Shown: positions 10,120 through 20,137, counted from the first letter of the stretch. The stretch: 60,989 bases of DNA from CAYZGU01 sp964478165 (GCA_964478165.1 CAYZGU010000012.1:1-60989), one strand, 5' to 3'. Translations and numbers: made by a program. The notes: generated by a model not told the origin, from the sequence alone.

Positions 10120-11389
10120 GTTTAGTTCCCTTAATTCCACGACAGACGATGTGATACTTGCTAATTTACAATATGACAAGGGAAGAAGAAGGGGTTAAAC
10201 AATATCCAAATTCATTCCGCATACACAAGAAAAGGAGCACAAACCTGTGTCCAATCCTGTAAGGTGAAATCTTTTGGCTGTTCCTATTGCGGAACGCGCT
10301 CTTAGGACGATAACCACTGCACGCTAACTGTAACATCACATGCTCCACGGTCAGTGTGATTCGGATCCGAGCTGACGAGCCTAACAGACAAGGCACTGTG
10401 TACCATAGGCCTCTACTAGAATAGCTGTAAACAAAGAATCCAGCCTGTTGCAGGAACCCTTAAAAAAGTTTATGCAAGATACTACAGTTATTTCGAGACC
10501 GCGATATGTCGCTAGCAGTGGATGTGATAACAAACCGGACGCGGAAAATTCTGTCACAAGTTTAATGGCTCACTTGCTTTTCTTGCCCCCGTGTGACGAG
10601 GATTAACTCAGGTCTTAGCCTCACTTCTGTTTCGATCTCCAATTTATCTTTAAGTCGACATCCGCTGAAGAAAGCTCACTGGAATTCGCGTTTGAGGTCA
10701 ATGAACGTTTATGAGACTGGCCTCCTGTCGGAAAGCGATCGAATCGAAACCGATCAAGCCACTGAATAAGAAACAATCAACTGAACGAATAGTGATTAAG
10801 ATAGAGCCCCTCACATGTAGCAACTTGCGTTATTTAATGACCCCGTCAGCTTCAGAAAATAGTATTCTCACTGCTCTTCTAACGAAAGGAGAGAGAAGGG
10901 ACCCGTACTTTTCTAGGGCAACTCGCATAAAGTCTCTGATCTTTTACCCCATCCAGTCCTAAAACATTTTGCGGATTTTGTCATTTAGACATTCGACGAG
11001 AACGACAAACTCGTGGACAAGATCGTCGCGCTGTACGACGCGTGCACCATAGCACACTTTTGTTCCGAAAAGGCACTCGTTTCTTCATACATAGGCGCGA
11101 ATCGTGATTCGGTACTAATGTGAGGAATGTTACTCGACTTTCATTCTTTGGTCAACCGAAATCAAAAAGGTTCTTAGCTACCTTCACAAATCTTGCCAAA
11201 TAGAGCGCTCAGAAGCGTGAACAATACCTGTTGATTTTGCTCCTGATTCCCATTATACTATCCCCTGTTACTTCCGTAAGATTAACAGAGAAGGTAAAGT
11301 CACACCTTTTACGCTCAACCTAATTTCAAGCAAAACACTCCCACAGTCAGAACTAAAGCCGCTATTGAGGAAGTAATTAAGGAGAAATT
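10120..11389. other. Intergenic region between divergent genes
   Basis: About 1.2 kb separating the nitrilase-family gene (minus) from the SMP-30 gene (plus). It should hold both promoters. It contains the second copy of the 20-base repeat (10817-10836). A GC-rich patch near 10990-11050 reads like a fragment of a gene in one plus frame (DENDKLVDKIVALYDAC) but is not part of any long ORF. Confidence 0.5.
10817..10836 (+). repeat. 20-bp dispersed repeat, copy 2
   Basis: Exact match over 20 bases to 6034-6053, same orientation, again in gene-free DNA. About 4.8 kb separates the two copies. Function unknown. Confidence 0.6.
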
Positions 11390-12274
11390 ATGAGCATTGA
11401 TGTCCGTTCCGAAGAAGTGTTAAATCTTGTTGATGCGGAGGCCAAAGTTGAGACAATCGGGTCTGGCTATCAATTTACTGAAGGGCCTGTGTGGAACGCA
11501 GACTCAGGTTATCTACTATTTAGTGATATTCCCGCAAATCAGATAAAGAAGTGGGCGCCTGAATTGGGAATCACAAATTTCCGCAATCCATCAGGAAAAT
11601 CCAATGGATTGACTTACGATAAACAAGGACACCTCCTTGCATGCGAACATGCGAATCGTCGGGTTTCACGAACGGAGGCTGATGGAAGAGTCGTGACAAT
11701 CGCCTCACATTATGATACAAAACGCCTGAACAGCCCGAATGACATCGTTGTCAAATCAGACGGGAGCATCTATTTCACCGATCCGCCATACGGTCTAGGG
11801 GCGGAATTCGGAGCAGAGGGAGATCAAGAATTGGATTTTCAAGGCGTTTATCGACTCTCACCTGACGCTCAAACATTAACGCTTCTTGTTGATGATTTCG
11901 ATCGTCCAAACGGTCTTTGCTTCGCACCGGACGAGTCCATCCTGTACATAAATGACTCGTCAGATCGATCACACATCCGTGCCTTTGACGTTCAACCCGA
12001 TGGCACAATTGCAAACGGACGAATTTTCGCCGATGTAAGCGACGGTGCAACCCCCGATGGGATGAAGGGCGATCAGGAAGGAAACATCTATGTAACAGGA
12101 CCTGGTGGCATTTGGATCTTCGCTTCGTCAGGAAAACACATTGGTGTCATCAGAACAGAGGAAGGTGCAACCAATTTTTGTTGGGGCGGGACTGCATGGA
12201 AAACGCTCTACATCGCGGCAACAACTTCAGTCTGTCGCATACAGTGCAAAATCTCAGGCGTCCCGGTTTCCTGA
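11390..12274 (+). CDS. SMP-30/gluconolactonase/LRE family protein
   Basis: 294 residues, the normal length for a six-bladed SMP-30/gluconolactonase (PF08450). Metal-ligand positions of the family are visible: Glu in FTEGPVW near residue 28, Asn in NSPNDIVV near 110, and an Asp in the fourth blade region (LYINDSSD). GGTAWKTLYIAATTSV is the typical last blade. It should hydrolyse a sugar lactone to the free aldonic acid in the cytoplasm; no signal peptide is seen. The start has an excellent ribosome binding site (AAGGAGAAATT-ATG). A phytanoyl-CoA dioxygenase gene follows on the same strand 214 bases later. Confidence 0.92.
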   Translation: MSIDVRSEEVLNLVDAEAKVETIGSGYQFTEGPVWNADSGYLLFSDIPANQIKKWAPELGITNFRNPSGKSNGLTYDKQGHLLACEHANRRVSRTEADGRVVTIASHYDTKRLNSPNDIVVKSDGSIYFTDPPYGLGAEFGAEGDQELDFQGVYRLSPDAQTLTLLVDDFDRPNGLCFAPDESILYINDSSDRSHIRAFDVQPDGTIANGRIFADVSDGATPDGMKGDQEGNIYVTGPGGIWIFASSGKHIGVIRTEEGATNFCWGGTAWKTLYIAATTSVCRIQCKISGVPVS

Positions 12275-12488
12275 ACAACCGAGCTCCCTACCAAGGCTTC
12301 ACAGTTTCTTGAAACTAAGATGGAATTTCTGCAATGCTAGCTTTGTCATTCTTCCGTCATTGGTTCCTTCGTCATTCAACCGAACAGTTCGTCAACACTG
12401 TCCGCAACCTCTTCCACGAGACCGCGGACAGCAATTTTCCCCTAAATATAAAAGAACAACTTAAACCCAAAATCTAACTGGATTCAAT

Positions 12489-13259
12489 ATGATGACTACA
12501 GAAGAGAAGTTTGTTTTCGATCCACAAGGATATATTATCATTAAGAATGTACTTACACGAGAAGAAGTGGCCAACATCAACGCAGTGAGTGACCGGGTTT
12601 TTCCCCGTGATTATAGCGACCCACAAAATGTTAAAGAAACAGGCGGTATTCGACTCACGGAGAATGTTTCCAAATGGGATTCTGTTTGTCAGGCGTTGAT
12701 TGATCACCCCAATGTGACTCCCTATCTGAGAGAATTACTGGGGCCGACTTTCCGTTTAGATCATGGCTACTGTATGTTTATGGGACAAGGTGGCGGACAA
12801 AAAGGGACATTACATGGCGGCCCGGAAACAGCTAGCGGTAGCCAGTTCTATAAACATTATAACGGTACCATCCGCAATGGCCTTTCGGTGCTAACTTTCT
12901 TCTTTTCAGATGCAGGATCTGGAGACGGTGGATTTGTCTGTATACCCGGCAGTCACAAATCCAATTTTTTATCTGATTTCCCTTGCGATGTAAAATCATT
13001 TGAACGAGTAGAGCCTTACGTAGTTCAACCAGTGGTAGAGGCCGGGGATGCCATCTTTTTTACTGAAGCCTTGGTTCATGGCACTTTGCCTTGGAATGCA
13101 GACCATGAACGTCGAACTTTCCTCTATAAGTATAGCCCGGGGCATATTTCTTGGGCACCAACCTACTACACTTCCGCAGACTACTTTGAGCAAACTGAAC
13201 AGCAGAAACGTATCTTGTTGCCTCCATCCTCAGGAGGGCGAGCAGATAGTTTAGACTGA
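12489..13259 (+). CDS. Phytanoyl-CoA dioxygenase (PhyH) family protein
   Basis: 256 residues of the PhyH (PF05721) Fe(II)/2-oxoglutarate dioxygenase family. It opens with FDPQGYIIIKNVLTREEV, the standard beta-strand start. Candidate metal histidines are His109 (LHGG) and His197 (LVHGTLPW), followed by the 2-oxoglutarate-binding Arg region ERRTFLYKYSPGH. FVCIPGSHKSNF is the familiar PGSHK segment. Such enzymes hydroxylate small metabolites; the substrate is unknown. Two ATGs (12489, 12492) are adjacent and the ribosome binding site is weak. The DUF4838 pseudogene begins immediately afterwards. Confidence 0.9.
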   Translation: MMTTEEKFVFDPQGYIIIKNVLTREEVANINAVSDRVFPRDYSDPQNVKETGGIRLTENVSKWDSVCQALIDHPNVTPYLRELLGPTFRLDHGYCMFMGQGGGQKGTLHGGPETASGSQFYKHYNGTIRNGLSVLTFFFSDAGSGDGGFVCIPGSHKSNFLSDFPCDVKSFERVEPYVVQPVVEAGDAIFFTEALVHGTLPWNADHERRTFLYKYSPGHISWAPTYYTSADYFEQTEQQKRILLPPSSGGRADSLD

Positions 13260-13261
13260 GG

Positions 13262-14880
13262 AATCGTTATTTCAGCTAAAGCTCTCAACAACTACACGAT
13301 TGTCATTTCTGAGAATACTCCCCCTTCCGAACATCATACGGCCAAAGAACTTAGTTACTTCTTGAAGGAAATCACCGGCGCATTTCTTCTCATAGAGACA
13401 GACAAGAGTTCTCTGGAGTCTCACGAGATAATCTTGGGGACAAATCTTCACCTGAAGGGAATCGGAAGCTGACACTGATTTTGAGGCATTCGGGTCTGAT
13501 AGCTTCGCTATCCGCCGCTCAGGAACGCCACCTGATTATTGCTGGAAAGAGATTGCGAGGCACCATGCATGGAGTGTACACCTTCCTAGAGGGCCACTTA
13601 GAATGTAGATGGTTTCATCCAAAAATGAGTCGGATCCCTAAGCGACAACGAGTTGAGGTAGAAGCTATCCATGATACTGAAATTCCAAGCATCACCAAGG
13701 TATGCATTACCGTTCTGACAACGGTAGATCTAATGTCCCACATCTAGATGGGAACTGGAGAACCCGTAACAAAATTGATGGCCATCATACACGTGTCCTC
13801 GAGGAGAAGCATGGCGGAAAAGTCCTATTCGCTTCCCCATTGTTTCACAGTTTCTAGCACCTTATGCCTAAAGGACACCGTCACGCACTACAAGAATACT
13901 TTAAAGAACACCCGGAATACTATGCTGAGGTAAAAGGAAAAAGGATCGGTGAGCATAGTCAACTCTGCCCCACTAACCCCGATGTAGTGCATATAAGCAT
14001 CGAGACGGTTAAATGGTGGATTAAAGAGCAATCCGAAAAAACGATATTCACAGTCTCGCAGAACAACTATGGAAACTGGTGTGAATATGACAACTGTCGC
14101 ACTATGGACGAACGAGAAGAAAGCCAAATGGACACCACCCTCCAGTTCGTCACCAAATCGCTGAAACCATGGGACAAGACTATCCAGGCAAGCTCATATC
14201 TACTCTGGCCTGTGCTTATAGTCACAAACCACCTAAGACCATACGCGCCCGAAATAACGTCATCATCCGTTTTACATCCATTGGACTCTGCTACTCCCAC
14301 CCATTTGGAACATGTGACTATCCTCGCCACGCGCCCCGCGCACCCATTGCTGTGATAGAGGACATGAAGAAGTGTTCAAAGATAGCAGATGGCCTATTTA
14401 TCTGGGACTACGTGATTAACTTTAGGCACTGATTGAGGCTCACGTCGAACCTTTATGCGCTACAACCCAACATGTAATTCTTTGTGAAACACAATGTTAC
14501 GGAACTTTTTTCACAGTCCGACCCATTCAACAAGACGGGAGAGTTCCCCGCACTTCGCGCCTATCTCTTAGCTAAACTGATTTGGAACCCAGTTTACGAT
14601 GTGAACAAGGGGATAAACGAGTTTCTAGACGGCTATTACGGCCAAGCTCAAAAACCCTATCCACACGTATATAAATATACTTCACAAGATAGTTAAAGAT
14701 AAGGGCATTCACATGCCACACAATATGACAACAAGCCGTCTATTCTCACGAGACATCCTGGAGCGGTCCAATTCACTTTTCGACCATGCCGAACAACTGG
14801 CAGATAACGAAGAAATTCTGCTCAGAGTGAAAGCCCATCAGGCTCAGTGTACAATATCTGGAACTATTGACCGGGCCTGA
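13262..14880 (+). pseudogene. Decayed DUF4838 domain gene
   Basis: Successive plus-strand frames together read as a DUF4838-type protein (PF16126, seen next to glycosidase-like domains): YTIVISENTPPSEHHTAKEL and EIILGT at 13290-13470; HLIIAGKRLRGTMHGVYTFLE and CRWFHP at 13530-13620; RVLEEKHGGKVLFA at 13790-13835; KEHPEYYAEVKGKRIGEH, TVSQNNYGNWCEYDNC and MDEREESQM at 13895-14140; then KLISTLACAYSHKPPKTI; then FPALRAYLLAKLIWNP and INEFLDGYYG to about 14640. The frame changes at least six times and stops intervene (for example 13470 and 14430), so no single product is possible. It sits 3' of the PhyH gene and may once have been in its operon. Confidence 0.82.
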
Positions 14881-15394
14881 TACCGATCTGGGGCAGAAAC
14901 TTTTTCAACGACACTTTCTTCGAAATTGTTGATAAATCTGGCACACTTTATTTAGGAAAAGGCTGGAGGCGAGGAGACCCATATCAATGAGAAATCGAAA
15001 AGAGAATGATTTCGGGAAGTGGAATTGTGCGGCATGCAACAAGTTGTTTATCAGCTTCAAAACCGAGGAGTTAGAGAAAGCGGGAACTACGCATGAAACT
15101 ATATGGTGTCGCATCTTGAATGCTGCGCATTGAATCCAAGCCAAAGCACCTCACATATGCTCTTTCCCCTATCATGGTCAATGGGATTCCATTGACCATG
15201 ATAGGGGAAAAAACACAATAAATTCAATGAAGCAAACAGACTTGCCTCTCAGCGGTTTTCACTCTTCCAAACAGCGAAGCACTTAATTAAGCCTTTATCG
15301 CAATCGCAATGGGACGGCGTTAACACAGAAGGCACCGATTCACACAGACTGAACAAAATGGGGAAACACCCGAGATGGTTCTGATTGCGTTCAG
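14881..15394. other. Gap between converging genes
   Basis: About 0.5 kb after the DUF4838 remnant and before the 3' end of the minus-strand PhyH gene. It may include more decayed sequence up to about 15130, but I could not match it to a family. It contains a perfect 22-bp palindrome (15163-15210), described separately. Confidence 0.45.
15163..15210. repeat. Perfect 22-bp inverted repeat with 4-base loop
   Basis: Left arm 15163-15184 (starting TTTCCCCTATCATGG) is the exact reverse complement of the right arm 15189-15210, with loop GATT. It lies between a decayed plus-strand gene and a minus-strand gene that converge. On neither strand is the stem followed by a T-run, so it is not a textbook intrinsic terminator. 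It may act as a bidirectional transcription barrier or be a small palindromic element. Confidence 0.85.
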
Positions 15395-16330
15395 CTATTC
15401 ACCCACCACATTACGGTTGACATAGACAGGGCGAAAGAGCGTCTGACGTTGCGAGGGCATTTGCGCAAGGAGTTCCGGATGGGGATGGTCATCACTCCAG
15501 CGGCTCCAGCGACAACCAACCATGTTGTAGAGGTTGAAAACTGCCACGCGGGGGGCCGAAGCATCGGTCCAGATGCTGGGACTATGGGTAACTCCTTCCG
15601 TAAAAAAGATTACAGATCCTGCGGGACAGTCGTAGGTTTCCCAAAAGGACGAACCTATGTCACTGATTGCTTCCTCCGGAGCTGTAAAGGCGGCTTTGTG
15701 ACTCCCACTTATAAAGATCGTGCCACCTTTACCTTTCTTCACGGCATTCAACTCCCATACTGCACGTGTCAAGATAGATTTGGCCTGACCGGGGAAGGCG
15801 TGATATGTATGATGATCGCCCGGTAAGCGCATCATGCCACTACCGTTATGCGGTACAAAGGCGCCCTTATTGGGTATGTCAGGTCGTTCGTCTTTCGACA
15901 TGCGGTATTGTGAGTGGCTACTATCCATACGAAAACCATAACATTCCTGGTTTCCAAGAGGTCCCGTCTTTTCTCCGTCGGAAAAAGGGTTGTAAACAAA
16001 TTCGTTCATGAATCCAACCACTATTGGGTGGTCAAGCAGGCCTTCGCACGGTCCGCCAATCGAAGAACGGTCCTTCTCCGGAATCGAGTCCGGATCGGTG
16101 TGAAGCTGCTTGATGTGATCTCGCATAGGCACAATCTCTTCTTCTGGCAACACGCCTGGGACCAGTAACCAACCCCGTAGATCAAACGCGTACTTTTGTG
16201 CGGGGGAAAGCTCCACAATCGGTTTCCCATCGGCGTTAGTACGGCAATAAGAATCATGGCTTGGGAGCTGTGGACGACCCAAATCCTTATCCATGATAAA
16301 TGGCATTATTTTGTCATGTTTCACACCCAC
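15395..16330 (-). CDS. Phytanoyl-CoA dioxygenase (PhyH) family protein, second copy
   Basis: 311 residues. Family features include FDLRGWLLVPGVLPEEEI at about 48-66, the GDHHTYHAFPGQ segment near 168, TIFISGSHKAAF near 205 (the GSHK turn), then GSVIFFTEGVTHS, whose His is a candidate iron ligand, and a basic strand PRVAVFNLYN. It is a paralogue of the 256-residue PhyH protein but clearly diverged. GTG at 16330 is preferred because GGAGGC lies 7-8 bases upstream; ATGs at codons 9 and 13 are alternatives. It follows the large secreted protein gene on the same strand by about 140 bases and may belong to the same transcription unit. Confidence 0.88.
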   Translation of the reverse strand: MGVKHDKIMPFIMDKDLGRPQLPSHDSYCRTNADGKPIVELSPAQKYAFDLRGWLLVPGVLPEEEIVPMRDHIKQLHTDPDSIPEKDRSSIGGPCEGLLDHPIVVGFMNEFVYNPFSDGEKTGPLGNQECYGFRMDSSHSQYRMSKDERPDIPNKGAFVPHNGSGMMRLPGDHHTYHAFPGQAKSILTRAVWELNAVKKGKGGTIFISGSHKAAFTAPEEAISDIGSSFWETYDCPAGSVIFFTEGVTHSPSIWTDASAPRVAVFNLYNMVGCRWSRWSDDHPHPELLAQMPSQRQTLFRPVYVNRNVVGE

Positions 16331-16468
16331 TACTTATGCCTCCTTGTTCTTCTCATTATCAAGATATACGTCCCAAACACAACCCATTTTTGTCGATTGA
16401 TTCTTTCGTAACGAACGATGATTCGTGTTGCAACGCACCATCGTCCGTCCATGGCGAGAGGACCTTGT

Positions 16469-19429
16469 TTATCTAGGACTGCCCGCCGCACGCAACAGGT
16501 AACTAAAAGCACCTGGGACCGGTTCAACGTATGTGAGTCCGTCTGAGCTCCAAAGTCGTGCCGAACTAAGTTCATTCTTCTGTTCGTCAATAGCCACAGC
16601 ATCAACAGCATCTATCGCAAAACCACACTCAGCACCATCCAGCAGAATCACCTCGTAATTCCCATTGGAAAGTATTCGACAGATACCAACTCCATCGCCC
16701 CCTGCTTTAGCGAACCGCAGAAACTCACCGCGACCATCAACGAAAATATAAGCTGGTGTTGCCGCATAGTCGCCACGATGTCCCTTAACCTCTCCGCTGA
16801 AAACATCGAGTGCCCCATCTTCCGTCCAACCAGCGTAGCCATTTGGAGGCAACTGAAACTGTCTCCCGTACGCGTTCACCACCATACCTTCGCCATTGGG
16901 ATTTCCGTTCACCGCAGTGATACATCCGTTCTCATAGCGCGTTACAATTTGCGATCGTTTGTATGTGCCGGAAGCCACGGCACGGGTAGTCTCGAACAGA
17001 TTTCCGTCCGCATCTGCGTACCGAATCTCAGCCACACTCGACATGGTATAACGACTCTGTAATTGCTGGAGCATGTAGTAGATTCGCAGCATACGTGGCA
17101 GATCATCTGCATGTTGTAAGATACCGATATGCCCAAAAGCAACAGTCGCCGCAAGATGGCGATCGCTGAGCGGATCTTCACCCGGCCTCCCGGTGGGTTT
17201 TGGTTCTTCACCACGGTAGAACATACCGTATTCCCCCATGGCAATATTGGAGCACAAATCATGTACCTTTCGAAGTTCGAAATCCACTAGCCAGGGTCCC
17301 CACGCCAACTTAACCGCTCCGGAACGCTCTTGAGCGTAGTTCCCATCGATAAGTCCACTAAATATGAAATGGTGTCCCCCCTCGGAGAACACAGGCCCGT
17401 TGTATTCTTCCTTCTGGATGAGCATAATCTCGCCGTAGGCATAGAAGGTTGCGGCAAATGTACCGGCACCAGGCACGCGATAATCATAGTCAATGAAATC
17501 CAGGGTATGAAGCGTGTGCACGTCAAGATAGCTCGCGTTAAACTGGAATTTGTCTTGGATAATCGGCGTTAACATTTCGCAGTACTCCACAGCCCGGCTA
17601 GGCTTTGCCCGATAACAACGCCGCCAGCCACCATGAAGCCGATTGTCCTCATGTCGCGTAATCAAGTCGGTATCCCAGTACTCATTAACCGGGGCAATGT
17701 CAAGAAAATTCGTGTACGGGCCATACAGATAACCAATCTCGTCCTGCAAAACGCGGGAATATGCGGCCCAACCTTCATCCCCGCCCTTTGCCGGTGCACC
17801 ACGCGTCCGGAATGTAAAACTATCACCGCTATCACGCCAGCCGCCCTCATGATCAGTAATAGTCATTTCGGTTATCCCATAGCGATGTAGGCTTCTAAAA
17901 AAATTCTCTCCATCTTCGCGTGGTTTTTCGGATTGATGTGCCTTCCACAGCCTTGTTCCTACCTCCTCCAACCAGGGAGATCTAGGGTTCGGAATATTGG
18001 GCAACATCTCTTCGTATCGAGGAGAGAGCGTGACAAAAAAGCGCTCGTAACAATCATTACGAGATCCGTCTGTCTTCGGAATGTAGCGCGTTCCCGTATT
18101 ATAAACTACACCAGCAGATGTTACAGTGGGAGTTGGCAAAAGCATGGAGGCATTGGAAAGGTACCAGTCCGTGTTTCCTGTTAGAAACAGCGTTGTGTCT
18201 TCCGAACTGGAAACCACGACAGCAGGCCGTCCATCCGGAATATATCCATTATATACATAAAAAGGATTGGTCACAATTCTCGGATTATCCAGTCCAACCA
18301 CCATCCCATATCTCACTTCGGCAACGTCACCACCAGGTGCAATGGTATCCACCACCAGTGACTTATTCCAGAGCCGATAGACATATATCACATCCTGGGT
18401 CACAACACCTGCGTCCAGCCGCCAACAGGATACCACCTGATCGCCCCGTAATGTGGTACCTAGGTGCTCGACAGACTCGGGAGCGGTCGGCACATCCCCA
18501 ACCTGCAGATACACGCCACCACCCACGCACGGCCGAATAGCATCGCCATGCCCTACCCACTCTGCGCTGAAGTCACCTAGGGTGCCAGTACGAGGCTCAA
18601 GTCGGTAGATAAGGGTGCCATCTGCCCCCGAATATCGAAAAGTGAAAACATCGTCCTCCATCGCTACTTCAGTTGTGAATTCGTCAGTTAGATTGTCGGG
18701 TAAAATAGTGTTAGGCCGTGTCGGGAAAGGCAGTTTTCCCGGTCCAGTATTAGTTCCAATCCCCTGTCCCGGAAACATCGGAATTCCGCGCCGAGGACGG
18801 GGATTGAAATAGAGGGGTTTAAACTTTTCGACGTAGACTGATAGGTTGTCAAAGCAGATTAAACGATCGAGCGGATCGTTGCCGCCACGAATTACGAATC
18901 CGATGAATGTAGCACCGTTGGAAACTTGCCTTATCTCATCAGGAGATAAACGATAATAAGACTTAAACCAGCCCCAGTGATCCCAGTCCGCGCGCATGGG
19001 AAAACCGATTTCCGTCCCACTTGAACTTTTGAACAGCGCTGTAATTTTCGGACGGTGACGTTCTTGACCATAAAACCAGCATGTAACAACCTCAAAGGCC
19101 TCCTGAGTAGAAATGGGCGCGGGGGCATTAATTCGAATCTCGGGTTCAACCCCCGTTTCCTGATAAGTCAGTTTCCCAACGTATCTATCCCAAAGTTGCT
19201 GCTCGCGCGACCTCTCGAACGTTGCAACCACGTCGCTCGTTTCCAGGTGCCAGCCCGTGAGATCCTCAAAGTCGACTAGAGGAGGATGCTCATCTTGGAC
19301 ACGATCGGCCCAAACCATCTCATAAGGCCGCTCACCGATAATCCCCTCATCCTCACCCCAACATTTACTACCTGTATTCATAACGGTCACCAGAAACATC
19401 ATTGTAAATAGAAATAGCATTGCGCGCAT
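16469..19429 (-). CDS. Large secreted glycoside hydrolase-like protein
   Basis: 986 residues with a Sec signal peptide (hydrophobic LFLFTMMFLVTVM, residues 4-16; cleavage near 23-25). An N-terminal jelly-roll-like region (about 45-190, opening FEDLTGWHLETSD) could be a carbohydrate-binding module. A beta-rich stretch follows, then a probable TIM-barrel core from about 500, with TITDHEGGWRDSGD, GYLYGPYTNFLDIAPVNEYW, NASYLDVHT and GPVFSEGGHH. Asp636 (YLDVHT) and Glu683 (FSEGG) are candidate catalytic residues. The layout recalls GH101/DUF5696-type enzymes, but similarity is weak and the substrate unknown. A run of seven G lies 4 bases upstream of the ATG. The gene sits between lipocalin-like and PhyH genes on the same strand. 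Confidence 0.6.
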   Translation of the reverse strand: MRAMLFLFTMMFLVTVMNTGSKCWGEDEGIIGERPYEMVWADRVQDEHPPLVDFEDLTGWHLETSDVVATFERSREQQLWDRYVGKLTYQETGVEPEIRINAPAPISTQEAFEVVTCWFYGQERHRPKITALFKSSSGTEIGFPMRADWDHWGWFKSYYRLSPDEIRQVSNGATFIGFVIRGGNDPLDRLICFDNLSVYVEKFKPLYFNPRPRRGIPMFPGQGIGTNTGPGKLPFPTRPNTILPDNLTDEFTTEVAMEDDVFTFRYSGADGTLIYRLEPRTGTLGDFSAEWVGHGDAIRPCVGGGVYLQVGDVPTAPESVEHLGTTLRGDQVVSCWRLDAGVVTQDVIYVYRLWNKSLVVDTIAPGGDVAEVRYGMVVGLDNPRIVTNPFYVYNGYIPDGRPAVVVSSSEDTTLFLTGNTDWYLSNASMLLPTPTVTSAGVVYNTGTRYIPKTDGSRNDCYERFFVTLSPRYEEMLPNIPNPRSPWLEEVGTRLWKAHQSEKPREDGENFFRSLHRYGITEMTITDHEGGWRDSGDSFTFRTRGAPAKGGDEGWAAYSRVLQDEIGYLYGPYTNFLDIAPVNEYWDTDLITRHEDNRLHGGWRRCYRAKPSRAVEYCEMLTPIIQDKFQFNASYLDVHTLHTLDFIDYDYRVPGAGTFAATFYAYGEIMLIQKEEYNGPVFSEGGHHFIFSGLIDGNYAQERSGAVKLAWGPWLVDFELRKVHDLCSNIAMGEYGMFYRGEEPKPTGRPGEDPLSDRHLAATVAFGHIGILQHADDLPRMLRIYYMLQQLQSRYTMSSVAEIRYADADGNLFETTRAVASGTYKRSQIVTRYENGCITAVNGNPNGEGMVVNAYGRQFQLPPNGYAGWTEDGALDVFSGEVKGHRGDYAATPAYIFVDGRGEFLRFAKAGGDGVGICRILSNGNYEVILLDGAECGFAIDAVDAVAIDEQKNELSSARLWSSDGLTYVEPVPGAFSYLLRAAGSPR

Positions 19430-19433
19430 AATA

Positions 19434-19440
19434 CCCCCCC
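19434..19440 (-). promoter_or_regulatory. G7 tract in the ribosome-binding region of the glycosidase-like gene
   Basis: Reading the minus strand, seven consecutive G lie 4 bases before the ATG at 19429, in the place of a normal Shine-Dalgarno sequence. The next gene upstream has the same arrangement with ten G. Slippage in such a tract could change spacing and translation rate. Confidence 0.5.
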
Positions 19441-19694
19441 AACACTTGCCCGAATTTCGCTATTGATTTATGTCTTTCACCTTGACCTGAGAATCCATCA
19501 ACCCTGCACATAAATTTGTCCTGACACGACCGACAGGGAACGCCAATGGTAACACAGAGCAACGACAACGCTCGGCAAACCAAAATCGACACCTGAAGAA
19601 CAGCTTCGGCCATCAGATCGAACCGCTCATTAGTATGAGATCTTGCCTTCGCATCTTCCGTAATCGGAAAATTTGATAGCGTGTTAGCTCACGA

Positions 19695-20132
19695 TTACCG
19701 TTCCCACAGCAGAGTAGCCACGACTTCTCCACCTCCCCACAATATCGGTGGTGTACTTAGCCTTAATCGATTGTCTGATAGTTCGAAGAACCGTGTCTGT
19801 ACGTGTCCTTCCCAGTTCGGAAACAAAGAACCTTCCACATGATGAACGACAAAGCCATTTTCGCTGTCTAATTCGTAAAAACCGTAATAAGAGATGAAAC
19901 CTTTATAGTTTGCTTCAATTTCCTCAGATGTTCCCTTCATTTGATCGCCAGATGTAAATTGAGGACGGTCGGGGCACATCACCTGTACGGAAACACGCCT
20001 GCAATCGGTATAGGTAATGGAACCCTGTGCATTTTCTCCAAATGGATATGCAATCCCCCCATCTGACTTTCGAATCTCAAACGAAATGAGCTTCCACGTA
20101 CCGATTAACAGGACTGAATCTTGAGATTGCAT
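19695..20132 (-). CDS. Lipocalin-like domain protein
   Basis: 145 residues fitting the lipocalin-like family PF13924. It opens LLIGTWKLISFEIRKSDGG, with the GTW motif that starts the barrel, then GSITYTDCRRVSVQVM and the later strand ENGFVVHHVEGSLFPNW, with RLRLSTPP near the end. No signal peptide is present, so it is probably cytoplasmic. These proteins are predicted small-molecule binders with no proven reaction. A ten-base G run lies 5 bases upstream of the ATG. It lies 265 bases upstream of the secreted glycosidase-like gene and 350 bases after the cupin gene, all on the minus strand. Confidence 0.8.
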   Translation of the reverse strand: MQSQDSVLLIGTWKLISFEIRKSDGGIAYPFGENAQGSITYTDCRRVSVQVMCPDRPQFTSGDQMKGTSEEIEANYKGFISYYGFYELDSENGFVVHHVEGSLFPNWEGHVQTRFFELSDNRLRLSTPPILWGGGEVVATLLWER

Positions 20133-20137
20133 CTTGT

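Noticed and set aside
15163..15210. 22-bp palindrome as an intrinsic terminator
   Set aside because: The stem is followed by A-rich, not T-rich, sequence when read on the plus strand, and by no T-run on the minus strand.
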